Origin: Acinetobacter amyesii
GTDB lineage: Bacteria > Pseudomonadota > Gammaproteobacteria > Pseudomonadales > Moraxellaceae
Direction of reading: 5' to 3'
DNA length: 64,000 bases
Assembly: GCF_002018365.1 (NCBI RefSeq)
Contig: NZ_MVKX01000010.1
Location: 62,001-126,000 of the forward strand
In this document: positions 40,281-48,538 of the stretch, one piece after another
How positions within the stretch are numbered: position 1 is the first letter of the stretch
Layout: each line of letters opens with the position of its first letter
Program-made: the position numbers and the translations under genes
Notes under the pieces: generated by a model
What the model was told of the DNA's origin: nothing
Databases searched by the model: none
The model's input: only the letters and a program-made list of their open reading frames with translations

Positions 40281-41477
40281 ATGAAAGCCTCGATCGACAT
40301 TAGCCATGATAAAACCCTATTGTGGCTTATGGCTGCTGCATGTGGTTTGTGTGCGGGTGCCAATTATTATTGCCAACCTTTAGTGGCCTCTATCCAACAA
40401 AGCTTTCAAATTCCACAATCTGAAGTGGCGCTAACCGTCACCTTTGCGCAAATTTCTTATGCTTTGGGTCTACTGTTTATTGTGCCGATTGGCGATATTG
40501 TGAATAAAGCCAAATTTATTCCATTACTCATGCTTGGTGCGACTGTCGGTTTAGCCCTCTGTGCTTTTTCGACCAATCTATACATGCTTTGGGCAGGAAC
40601 CATTATCACCGGGCTATTTTCAGTGGCTGCTCAGGTCCTCATCCCTTTGGTCACTGTTGCGATACGACCTGAAAAAATTGGGGCTGTTGTTGGCTTTTTA
40701 ATGAGTGGGCTATTGGTCGGCATTCTGTTATCAACCAGTCTCTCTGGCTTATTGTCCTATCTGTTTCATTGGAAATCGATTTACATCCTCAGTGCGCTCT
40801 TGATGTTGGTATTAGCCGTCTTACTCAAGAAGCGTCTGCCCGTGGTTAGCATCACACGGATGCCCTACAGCCAAGTTTTCCAGTCAATGGGCGCATTACT
40901 CAAACATGAGCCACGGTTAATTTTCCGATCTCTGATTGGGGGCTGTGTCTTTGCTGCGATGAGTATGCTGTTTTCCACAATTGCCATGTTACTGACTGAG
41001 CCACCTTTTCATTTGGCAGATGTTTGGGTCGGTGTTGTAACGTTAGTTGGTGTGTTTGGTGCCCTATCGACACAATGGATTGGGCGTTGGGCGGATTTAG
41101 GTTTCAACCGAAAATTAACCTGGCTCGGTTGCAGCATCTTAGCCCTCAGTTGGGGACTGCTGTATTTGGGTGGATCATCACTTGCCTTTTATATTTTGGG
41201 CTATGGTTTAATCAACCTAGGTTTGGCAATGGTACATAGCTGTAATCAAAATATTATTTTCCAACTCAACCCGATTGCACGCTCTCGAATCAATTCAATT
41301 TACATGACTTTTTATTTTGTCGGTGGTGCATGTGGTTCAGCTTTGGGCGTATTTGCATGGCATCATGGCGGCTGGACCACCACCTGCATGACAGGGATTG
41401 CCTTAGTCATTGCTGCTGGTTTTTTTGTATTGATCGATCAACTCTATACTTCGCGGCAACTAAAATATCCACAATGA
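40281..41477 (+). CDS. MFS transporter
   Basis: 398 aa from the ATG at 40281 (GGAC upstream); a start 26 codons earlier would add a basic, non-hydrophobic tail unlike the family. Twelve membrane segments are expected; the first, LLWLMAAACGLCAGANYYCQPL, and the loop GDIVNKAKFIPLLML between segments 2 and 3 (MFS motif A region) match the sugar/arabinose-efflux type MFS proteins. Substrate unknown. Ends in a clear terminator. Confidence 0.85.
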   Translation: MKASIDISHDKTLLWLMAAACGLCAGANYYCQPLVASIQQSFQIPQSEVALTVTFAQISYALGLLFIVPIGDIVNKAKFIPLLMLGATVGLALCAFSTNLYMLWAGTIITGLFSVAAQVLIPLVTVAIRPEKIGAVVGFLMSGLLVGILLSTSLSGLLSYLFHWKSIYILSALLMLVLAVLLKKRLPVVSITRMPYSQVFQSMGALLKHEPRLIFRSLIGGCVFAAMSMLFSTIAMLLTEPPFHLADVWVGVVTLVGVFGALSTQWIGRWADLGFNRKLTWLGCSILALSWGLLYLGGSSLAFYILGYGLINLGLAMVHSCNQNIIFQLNPIARSRINSIYMTFYFVGGACGSALGVFAWHHGGWTTTCMTGIALVIAAGFFVLIDQLYTSRQLKYPQ

Positions 41478-41495
41478 GAAGTATTCATCACCGCA

Positions 41496-41525
41496 ATAAA
41501 GCCACAATAAGTGGCTTTATTTTTG
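41496..41525 (+). terminator. Terminator of the MFS gene
   Basis: 10-bp stem (41496-41505 with 41511-41520), loop AATAA, then TTTT; it separates the MFS gene from the convergent HEPN-like gene. Confidence 0.8.
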
Positions 41526-41529
41526 CAAA

Positions 41530-42174
41530 TTAACTGACCTGCACCACGGGATAAAAGGGTTTGCCTAAATCCAAGGTTTCTGCATTTTCCAAAAGAATCA
41601 CCATAAACACCGGTAAGAGTGCCGACAGTATTGTGCAGCCATCTTGAAGCTGTTTCCGATTGACCGAACTTTTATAGGTCGCGCCGCCATGAACCATTTG
41701 ATTGCGTAGCGTATACATGCGATTGAACAGCACCATTAAAATATCAACGGAATCTTTTTCTTTAAGCGCGCGTAGTACTTTCTGTTTTTCATGCGCCAGG
41801 CCCTCTTTGCATGCGTCATGGCTAATTTTTTGATTTTGATAATCCCAAAAGCCCTGATAAACATAGGGATTATCTAAAAATAACCGTATCGGCTGACTAA
41901 AACGCTCCCATAAAATATTATAGATTTTATGCTCTGTATCCTTTTGGCAAATCACATATAAAAACTGCCTTAAGCTTTGCTTGTCCTGCGCAATCTGTAA
42001 GTCTTGCGCGTATATTGCGTTGAAGGACACCCATAAACTGATAAATTGCAAATCGAGGTCATCTTGAAGATCAATCGACTTTTTCAGCCAACTTAAACCT
42101 CGATGAATGCGTAAATTAAATTGGTCGGTATGTTCCGACTTTTTACTTTTGAATATTTCTTCAAGTAGCATCAT
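41530..42174 (-). CDS. HEPN-like protein (putative RNase fold)
   Basis: 214 aa, all-helical. It opens with LSWLKKSIDLQDDLDLQFISLWVSFNAIYA-like helices (first 60 residues) and has R157-N-Q-M-V-H162 followed by GG, an Rx4H motif typical of HEPN proteins, several of which are RNases in toxin-antitoxin and defence systems; other members are non-catalytic. No MNT nucleotidyltransferase or other antitoxin gene is adjacent. Start: two tandem ATGs, with AGCAGG before the first. It is in a core-looking region, so a housekeeping role is also possible. Confidence 0.6.
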   Translation of the reverse strand: MMLLEEIFKSKKSEHTDQFNLRIHRGLSWLKKSIDLQDDLDLQFISLWVSFNAIYAQDLQIAQDKQSLRQFLYVICQKDTEHKIYNILWERFSQPIRLFLDNPYVYQGFWDYQNQKISHDACKEGLAHEKQKVLRALKEKDSVDILMVLFNRMYTLRNQMVHGGATYKSSVNRKQLQDGCTILSALLPVFMVILLENAETLDLGKPFYPVVQVS

Positions 42175-42271
42175 GCCTGCTAAATTCCAATGGATAATTC
42201 GTTTATTTTTCTACCATTTGAACTTAGCGCAATTGTTTACCGGCATGCAATAAAAATATCTCTGTATTCAA

Positions 42272-42685
42272 CTATTTGGTCTCATCTTGTGTGAGATAGG
42301 TATAACGTTCTAACTGATCATTTTCATCAAAAATCAATTCATAAGACATTTTCTTTCCGTTAAAAACGGATTCGGCAGGTGTTCCTAAAAGTTCCCATAA
42401 ACCCACAGTCGCCACATCTGCCGCACCATGCCAAAACGCACGTCCCACTTTACTTGCAGTCGAATAACCTTGGGTAAAGGTATAAATTTCATGGCGTTTG
42501 CCATTTTTATATTCAGAGGTGATCGGTGCGCCAAATTCAGCAATCACCAAGTTACGAGACAGGCCGCGTTGAATCATTTCGGTATTTTTCTTGCTCGGCT
42601 GCTTGCTTGCCATAACAACTGAACAGCCTGTTGTTCCTGACAATGTGAAAACTAAAGCTAATCCTAAGCAGGTTTGTTTCATCAT
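42272..42685 (-). CDS. Lipoprotein, unknown function
   Basis: 137 aa. Signal peptide with lipobox LSGTTGC (cysteine near residue 21) predicts a lipid-anchored envelope protein. The rest is small and mixed, with EFGAPITSEYKNGKRHEIYTF, a pattern like SmpA/BamE-type small beta domains, though I do not claim that family. Unlinked to its neighbours. Confidence 0.7.
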   Translation of the reverse strand: MMKQTCLGLALVFTLSGTTGCSVVMASKQPSKKNTEMIQRGLSRNLVIAEFGAPITSEYKNGKRHEIYTFTQGYSTASKVGRAFWHGAADVATVGLWELLGTPAESVFNGKKMSYELIFDENDQLERYTYLTQDETK

Positions 42686-42869
42686 GTGGTATTCCCCAAA
42701 TTCTTCACATTTCTATTTTTAATTTTTTGATTTTCATCTGCTGTTGATCTTAATTGTTTCTTTCATCTTTTTCATTTTTTTATACGACTATTCGTCTGAT
42801 TTTTAGAATGATTAACACTTTAAAAATTCACATTTATGAAGGGTTAGACTAAATAATGCTTTAAGTTAA

Positions 42870-44285
42870 TTATTGTTCTGTTGGTGACGAAGTCGGTGGA
42901 ACAAACCAGTTTTTCCAAGAGCTACTGTGGCGAGTTTCAATTGCAACGGTAGGGATGAGCTCTTGCTTCAGCATTTTTTCTTGACCAACGGCTTTCGCCA
43001 ACCGAGCTTTGACCGAGTGTATGCACTCACGGTCTTCAAACTCACAGCGGTCAAGGTTGGAGCCACCACAGGGTCCATTGGCTAATCCTTTTGGGCAGGT
43101 TTCAGGACAAATATATAAGGTTTCACCTAAACGACATTGTCCGCAACTTTCACAGCCCACGATGCCATGTTTACTGATAAATTCTGTTTGCAGCAAGGCT
43201 GCATCAGCTTTCGGTTTTTGCCATAATTTGGCCGAAAAAATATAAGATCCCGCCCCTTTGGCCAGTTTTGAACTAAAAAATAACTCATGCATAACATGCA
43301 TACTTTTATATTTCAAAACTTGTTCAATTGGAGCCTTATGGTTATTTGCTCCCGTCGGTTGGAAGTTCACCTCAACACTTGAGCGCCAAAGCATTTTCCA
43401 TTTTGCTAAACATTGTTCATACGTTAATTTCGCAAATTGCAAAATTGCTTTTTGCAACTTCTCTTGTTCTTCCGCTTTATGACAAGCCGATAAATGAACC
43501 CCTGCATAGCCCAATTGCTGACACATTAAAATTTGTAAGGCACATCGGGCATAGACATTTTGTTCAGCTTGTATGGCATCAGTTTGCTGTTCTTGTTGCA
43601 AAAAATTTAATACATCTGCTGAAAGCACGATGCCTGCAACTTTTTGCTTGGCCATAAAACGGGCACGGGCAAATGTCAGCGGCATGACACAAGCCAATAC
43701 AGGTACACGTGGATAATATTGCTGCATATAGCGTTGGTAACTGCTCAACACATCCATGTCAAAGCCCAACTGTGTAATCACATAGTCAGCGCCAGCTTGA
43801 ATTTTTTTATTCAGTTTAAAATACTGCGCATCCTTTTCTGCTTCTGCATATTTAAAAGGATTAAACGCCACCCCTAAATAAAACCCGCCAAAGTCTTTGG
43901 CTGCCATGACTTGATTCACAGACTCTAAATAACGACTCCGTAAACTCGGATCATTTGCCCCATCCTGATGCTGCTTCAACTTATCACCACTGAGCAAGAG
44001 TAAATTCTCTACACCGTGCTGCTGAGCATCTTTCAGAAAAGTTTGAAAATCTGAGATATCTCGACCTTTCCCCGAATAATGCAGAATTTTTTCAATGCTT
44101 TGAGGGTAGTCATGCAATGCTTCCAAAGGAGCAATATCCGTGTCACTTTGTACTCGGTCAGCCAATGTCATGCACACAGGAAAGCCCGCAAATGTCTTTG
44201 GGACGAGATGCGGTTTTTGCGTCGTTAGATATTCTAACGAGATACAAAACTGGCGTTGCAATAGATATTGGGAAAATAAAGACAT
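42870..44285 (-). CDS. MetF-like protein with cysteine-rich MTHFR C-terminal domain
   Basis: 471 aa. Residues about 10-320 follow the methylenetetrahydrofolate reductase TIM-barrel outline (EYLTTQKP, VENLLLLSGD, FYLGVAFNPF, GADYVITQLGFD). The C-terminal part has a cysteine-rich module (CESCGQCRLGE, CPETCPKGLANGPCGG, DRCEFEDREC) as in the 'MTHFR C-terminal' family, suggesting a metal or iron-sulfur site. Such proteins are thought to act in one-carbon metabolism, but the reaction of this fused type is not established. Divergent from the dusA stub; the island begins just beyond. Confidence 0.75.
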   Translation of the reverse strand: MSLFSQYLLQRQFCISLEYLTTQKPHLVPKTFAGFPVCMTLADRVQSDTDIAPLEALHDYPQSIEKILHYSGKGRDISDFQTFLKDAQQHGVENLLLLSGDKLKQHQDGANDPSLRSRYLESVNQVMAAKDFGGFYLGVAFNPFKYAEAEKDAQYFKLNKKIQAGADYVITQLGFDMDVLSSYQRYMQQYYPRVPVLACVMPLTFARARFMAKQKVAGIVLSADVLNFLQQEQQTDAIQAEQNVYARCALQILMCQQLGYAGVHLSACHKAEEQEKLQKAILQFAKLTYEQCLAKWKMLWRSSVEVNFQPTGANNHKAPIEQVLKYKSMHVMHELFFSSKLAKGAGSYIFSAKLWQKPKADAALLQTEFISKHGIVGCESCGQCRLGETLYICPETCPKGLANGPCGGSNLDRCEFEDRECIHSVKARLAKAVGQEKMLKQELIPTVAIETRHSSSWKNWFVPPTSSPTEQ

Positions 44286-44569
44286 ATAGGTAGGCAGTTA
44301 AATCTGCTGAGAAACCATACAATAAATTTTATAAAATTATAGATTAATCACATAAAAATTTAAATTACTTAAGCCTCACTTCCGACTCTTTCTAGCCTGA
44401 CTTTGAATACGCCACACTAGCAAGACCATGCCCCAAACCACAATTTATGCTAATATTGCGCGCGTCTTGAAATGCGGTTTTTTTCATCGTATTTCGGACT
44501 GCTTTTGGTATTTCTTCACCATTTTCCATTTCGTTCTTCCATCTTGTTCTTTTAAGGCGTGTTTTTTTA
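44286..44569. promoter_or_regulatory. Native dusA promoter region, now orphaned
   Basis: Intergenic between the MetF-like gene and the dusA stub. TGCTAATAT (44448-44456) is an extended -10 element like that of gacS. After the island inserted, this promoter points into the island and drives only the 28-codon stub. Confidence 0.45.
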
Positions 44570-44656
44570 ATGACTGATCTCCAACCCATTGAAAATAAAC
44601 TTCAACCACGAATTAGTGTTGCGCCAATGATGGATTGGACAATTGAATGCAATTAA
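44570..44656 (+). pseudogene. dusA: dusA 5' stub left of the island
   Basis: The ATG at 44570 opens a 28-codon frame whose residues 14-24 (RISVAPMMDWT) are identical to residues 14-24 of the intact DusA at 62024; after codon 24 the sequence leaves dusA and stops at TAA 44654. This is the original start of dusA, cut off by insertion of the island. Confidence 0.92.
44609..44640 (+). repeat. attL: left copy of the island attachment repeat
   Basis: 32 bases matching 62063-62094 with two differences; the last 14 bases (ATGATGGATTGGAC, 44627-44640) are identical, so strand exchange probably took place there. It lies inside the conserved FMN-binding start of dusA. Confidence 0.85.
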
Positions 44657-44696
44657 CCAATAAATATCAATGATTTACAAATAAACAAAAATCCAA

Positions 44697-44705
44697 TGGC
44701 GTAAA
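44697..44705 (+). promoter_or_regulatory. Candidate integrase arm site, left end
   Basis: TGGCGTAAA, found also near the right end (61934-61942, TGGCGTA at 61923-61929, inverted GGCGTAAA at 61894-61901). Repeats near both ends of an integrated element are usual for integrase arm or excisionase sites; this is inference. Confidence 0.35.
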
Positions 44706-44737
44706 TTAGGTGTAAAAAATAATACAATTACACCACT

Positions 44738-44980
44738 ATGGACATACCATTGAGTATAAGGATCAAACTAGATCGAGAGATTCCCTCGATTGATTAAAGC
44801 TTGATTGTAGTAGGACTAGTTGGTTGTGCGATAGATTTAAGGTGCGGACTTATTCATCTAGGAAGTATATTGCTGAATAAGCCTTTAGCAGAGATTTTTG
44901 CAACAAAGCCCAGGAAAACTATTGATTTCAATACTACGGAAATTCGTCAGTGGAATATTAGTCGCCCCCCCTTTTCATAA
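44738..44980 (+). other. Open frame with one internal stop, doubtful pseudogene
   Basis: 81 codons from an ATG at 44738 to TAA 44978, interrupted by TAA at 44795; the 60 codons after it are open and hydrophobic near their start. No family recognised. It overlaps a minus-strand frame of similar quality, so at most one is real. Confidence 0.15.
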
Positions 44981-45135
44981 CGTAGCTCATTAATTTGAGC
45001 TACGATTTTACGCAGCTCTTTATAAGCAATGACAAGGAAATTTCCAGATCCCATTCACCCGTAACATTCATCACTGGTGACAACGTTTTTAGGCCTGAAT
45101 TTCTCTGCATTGTAGGCGATTTCCAAGTTGTCCAT
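44947..45135 (-). pseudogene. Small decayed ORF behind res
   Basis: A minus-strand frame from an ATG at 45135 with one in-frame TGA (45055-45057) followed at once by another ATG (45054) and 34 more codons. The second half (AYKELRKIVAQINELRYEKGG) reads like a helical protein segment. No family recognised; it may be a remnant of a further gene of the res operon. Low confidence. Confidence 0.25.
44981..45004. repeat. Inverted repeat in the island left end
   Basis: Perfect 9-bp arms (44981-44989 and 44996-45004) with a 6-base loop. No T-run follows on either strand, so it is not a clear terminator. A second inverted repeat with 8-bp arms lies at 45151-45158/45174-45181. Confidence 0.5.
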
Positions 45136-45247
45136 AGGTTACCATTTTAAGTGGTGACATTTCAGTGTTTTTTGTCACCACCCCATTCGACTATTCACAA
45201 TTGTTAAACCCAATATTCTAGCAAGCAATTACTAGGAGATATTCTCT

Positions 45248-45304
45248 ATGCTCAAATATACCGCGAAGCAATTTGAGCTAGAGATTCCTGCGCACTGGTT
45301 GTGA
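45248..45304 (+). pseudogene. Truncated gene start abutting the res stop
   Basis: An ATG with a good ribosome binding site (AGGAG, 9 bases before) opens an 18-codon frame MLKYTAKQFELEIPAHWL that ends in TGA at 45302-45304, directly against the res stop codon on the other strand (45305). This looks like the 5' end of a gene cut off at the junction where the res-mod block begins. The family is not recognised. Confidence 0.4.
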
Positions 45305-48300
45305 TTAATTAATCCGGTCAAACATTTTTCTAAGGTAACTGTTCCCACCATCTTCCATAAACAGCACGTGTTTGTCTTCCAGTTCCTGTTTATCTATCCC
45401 CCATTGAAGTTGCGCGTATTTTGTCGGCGATAAAATAAAACTGTTAAGAACCACATCAGGGTTGGCAAAGCGCTTTTCAATATCTTTAATGCGGCTATGG
45501 AACAAAACTTTATCGCTCGCGGGGCCTTCATGGAGCAAGCCGTGCGGCTCAATGAAGGTGACATATTGCTTGCCGCCAACAATCATCCACAGAATAAAGT
45601 CGGGGTGAAAATTTCCCGCCTCAAAAAAACCGACACCTTTGCCGCGACTCTGATTGCGCAGCAAAAAGAGTTCCGCTCCATTTTTTTGAAGCTGCTGAGC
45701 ATTTACTTCTGCCCACTCTTTAAGGTCAGTCACAAACTGAAATTCGCTTTCATTTAAAGCCACTGGAAGAACGGTAATTTTTCCGCCTTTCTTGATATGG
45801 AAAAGCGGTTGAAATAAATGCATTCCAAATTTACAGGCTTGCAAGTCGCCGGCTTTTAACAGCGTTTTTTTGTTGTCTTCGAGTTCTTTTTTGAGCGTTT
45901 CAATGGCAAGAATTACCTGTTCCTCACTACCATCAACGATAAGCTGATAAAACTCTTCCTGGGGGATATTGTCATCTTGTGGTGTGAGTTCTCTTAACTC
46001 TAAGCGAGGCTCGATAAATGAGCGCTTACAATAATTGTAATAGTGCTCTGCAAACCGCTTAAGTAATTCAGTGGCTACCTGTTGCAACAAAGAAACACCA
46101 GCAAAATTTACTGGCGCCAATCGGTCTGTGGGCAGAAAGAGGCTATACCATGCGTTATCAGAAAGCAGTTTTTTAATGCCTGCTTTATCAATGTTTAAGT
46201 TGTACCAACTACGCTCGCGCTTGAACTGCTCAAGTTCAAAATACAATTGATCGAAATTCAGTAGCGCAATATGTTTATCTTCCAACTTCACATCATCTTT
46301 TTTGGCCGCATCGCTCGTTTGCTTTGAGTGAATGGATTGAATGCGCGGATACCAATCTGATACCACCGGATGAAGTTCAAGGTACTTGGTAAGCTGACCA
46401 AGAGTGGGGACTGGCGCATCTTTTTTAAAGTCATATTCTTTTCCGTCATCCGCCTTACGTTTTGGGCGGATAATCTGAAGCTTCTTGCCGAAGTCATAGG
46501 TAACGTTTAGCGGTATGGTAAATACGCGCCGCCGCTCGTTGCCGGGCAAACCTTCATCAGCAAGGAATTGACGGAATTTCTCCATAAAATCGGCTTCCAC
46601 ACCGAATACGTTTAGCGTTTCGAGTTCCTCGATATATTGAGGAATTGTTGGTGCATAGCTGTGACCACTTCGTTTGAGACTCCATTCGTATCCTTTCAGC
46701 CGAACGCCACGTCCAAAAAGCTGAATAATCTGCGCACCTTCGCTTTTACCAACGTGCATCAAACCGAGAGTGCTGACTCGCCAACAATCCCAGCCCTCGA
46801 CAAACTTCTTTGAACCAATAAGCAGGTTAACGGGTGATGATGAATCCTTAACCGTATCGAATGTTGCTTCCGAAAAATCGCTATCCGCTACCACAAGTGA
46901 CAGACCATCCTGTTTGGCTACACCTTCAATGTGATCAGCAAGCGCTTTGGCATCACCAACGTTAATCAACCCGAAAGGTATTTCTGATGTACCAACCCGC
47001 AGAGCAATTTCGCCGGATTCGCCTTTTACGCGATCAAGCGCTAAGTGGCCGCCACTACTGGTATTGAACAGGCGCTTCAAAATATTTTTGTAGAGGTCTT
47101 CATAGGAGATCCCTGTATTTATTGCCTTAGCCAGCCATGTAAATGAACCTTCAAAAATATCAACACCGTTATTGTCCAGCAGCCCGGTATCCTGCCCTTT
47201 ACCGAGTAAAATTTGTTGCATACGCCTACAGGCGTTTTCTTTATTTGAGAGAAAATCGGCGATAAACGCAATGATTTGTGCCACATCGGTTGCGACAATT
47301 TGTTCATCTTTTCCCAGCTTGCCACCGGTTACCGTACTCCCGACAAATACCCATAATGGCTTCTCTATGTTAAATGGCTGCAAAACCTGGCTTTTTTCTT
47401 CGTATATATCAAGTTGCTGATAAAACTTAAGCAAGCAGGCGGTTAAATAGATCGCCTTGGTTTCCTGAAAGGAATTTGGCAGGTTTAGGATCTGGTAATC
47501 TTTTCCAAAACCATCTTCATAAAACCAGCGGTATGAGTAATCAAACACAATGGTTTTTGCATAATCGTCTTCGTGCCCTGTACCGGATACCGCTTGATCA
47601 AAGGTAGCGGAGTATTCGAAGGTGAAGCCTTTTTCACACAGCATGGCACGGTTTTTAAACCATGCGTTTTCATCGGCTTTGGCATTTTTTCCTGAAAGAC
47701 CGCGGTGGCCCTCATCAACAAGCAGAAGGTTTTGATCACCAAGGCTGCGTGTTGCTATGGTATTTGGGCCTTCTTTATCGCCCAGCTTGGTAATTTCCAC
47801 AACATCAATTTGAGCTGTGGTTTGCTGCTTTATTTCAAGCCGGTTAGCCGCAATATTGCTCTCTGAAAATTCGGCAATATGCTGTTCGCTCAACCGCTCG
47901 TTGGGTGACATAAGAATCGCTCGGGATAGCTCTTTCTCTCGGCCGTATTTTTTAGCGTAATGCTTATATTGCAGGTAGTTAACATGCATGAGCAGTGTTT
48001 TGCCGGAGCCGGTGGCATTCTGCAATGAGAGTTTATTTAGCTCATCTTCATTGAAAAAATCCATATCCGCATAATCTGGCCAATGCTTATTAAAGCGGTC
48101 AACGTATTCGTTCAATGCCGCAAGCAAGGACTCGCGGTTACTGAAATAACGGTCGAGATAAATCTCAACAAATAATAGTGAAAGCCACTGATAATACTTC
48201 CAGACCACGGGGCGATGACGCTTGGCATTGATCGCTTGCGTGTAATGGACGATATTCTCCTCATAGGCCAGCAACTGAGCTTTAGTCAGTGCAGAACGAG

Positions 48301-48538
48301 TACCTACAAATAGCTTGCTTGCTGTTAGTGTGTGGTAAAAATGGTGCAGGTTATCTTTATCCAGCCCTTCTAGCCTCGGGTCACGAATAGGCTCTGCCAA
48401 TTGGTGAAAGGGGCGCATTTTGGCGTCCTTATCGAGCGGATCAATGCCGAACAAAGTGAGCAGCCATTGGTTTAGTAACAGCTTATCTCTGAACTTATGC
48501 TGTTTTAGCGCTTGAGATTTTGCTTTTGCCTTCGCCAT
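45305..48538 (-). CDS. Type III-like restriction subunit: DEAD/DEAH helicase-nuclease (Res)
   Basis: 1077 aa. SF2 helicase motor with Walker A ATGSGKT (175-181), Walker B DEGH (275-278), SAT (310-312) and the arginine-finger motif QIIQLFGRGVRLKG (motif VI). Near the C terminus (about 975-1000) NFHPDFILW and FIEPHG form a PD-(D/E)xK-like nuclease site in which the usual lysine place reads histidine. Its ATG overlaps the mod stop as TAATG, so translation is coupled. Res should cut unmodified DNA only together with Mod. Base composition and codon choice look more GC-rich than the surrounding island genes, suggesting separate acquisition. Confidence 0.88.
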   Translation of the reverse strand: MAKAKAKSQALKQHKFRDKLLLNQWLLTLFGIDPLDKDAKMRPFHQLAEPIRDPRLEGLDKDNLHHFYHTLTASKLFVGTRSALTKAQLLAYEENIVHYTQAINAKRHRPVVWKYYQWLSLLFVEIYLDRYFSNRESLLAALNEYVDRFNKHWPDYADMDFFNEDELNKLSLQNATGSGKTLLMHVNYLQYKHYAKKYGREKELSRAILMSPNERLSEQHIAEFSESNIAANRLEIKQQTTAQIDVVEITKLGDKEGPNTIATRSLGDQNLLLVDEGHRGLSGKNAKADENAWFKNRAMLCEKGFTFEYSATFDQAVSGTGHEDDYAKTIVFDYSYRWFYEDGFGKDYQILNLPNSFQETKAIYLTACLLKFYQQLDIYEEKSQVLQPFNIEKPLWVFVGSTVTGGKLGKDEQIVATDVAQIIAFIADFLSNKENACRRMQQILLGKGQDTGLLDNNGVDIFEGSFTWLAKAINTGISYEDLYKNILKRLFNTSSGGHLALDRVKGESGEIALRVGTSEIPFGLINVGDAKALADHIEGVAKQDGLSLVVADSDFSEATFDTVKDSSSPVNLLIGSKKFVEGWDCWRVSTLGLMHVGKSEGAQIIQLFGRGVRLKGYEWSLKRSGHSYAPTIPQYIEELETLNVFGVEADFMEKFRQFLADEGLPGNERRRVFTIPLNVTYDFGKKLQIIRPKRKADDGKEYDFKKDAPVPTLGQLTKYLELHPVVSDWYPRIQSIHSKQTSDAAKKDDVKLEDKHIALLNFDQLYFELEQFKRERSWYNLNIDKAGIKKLLSDNAWYSLFLPTDRLAPVNFAGVSLLQQVATELLKRFAEHYYNYCKRSFIEPRLELRELTPQDDNIPQEEFYQLIVDGSEEQVILAIETLKKELEDNKKTLLKAGDLQACKFGMHLFQPLFHIKKGGKITVLPVALNESEFQFVTDLKEWAEVNAQQLQKNGAELFLLRNQSRGKGVGFFEAGNFHPDFILWMIVGGKQYVTFIEPHGLLHEGPASDKVLFHSRIKDIEKRFANPDVVLNSFILSPTKYAQLQWGIDKQELEDKHVLFMEDGGNSYLRKMFDRIN

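Noticed and set aside
44900..44925. TTTTTGCAACAAAGCCC resembles the end of some insertion sequences
   Set aside because: No second inverted copy, target duplication or transposase fragment was found nearby, so one short resemblance is not enough.
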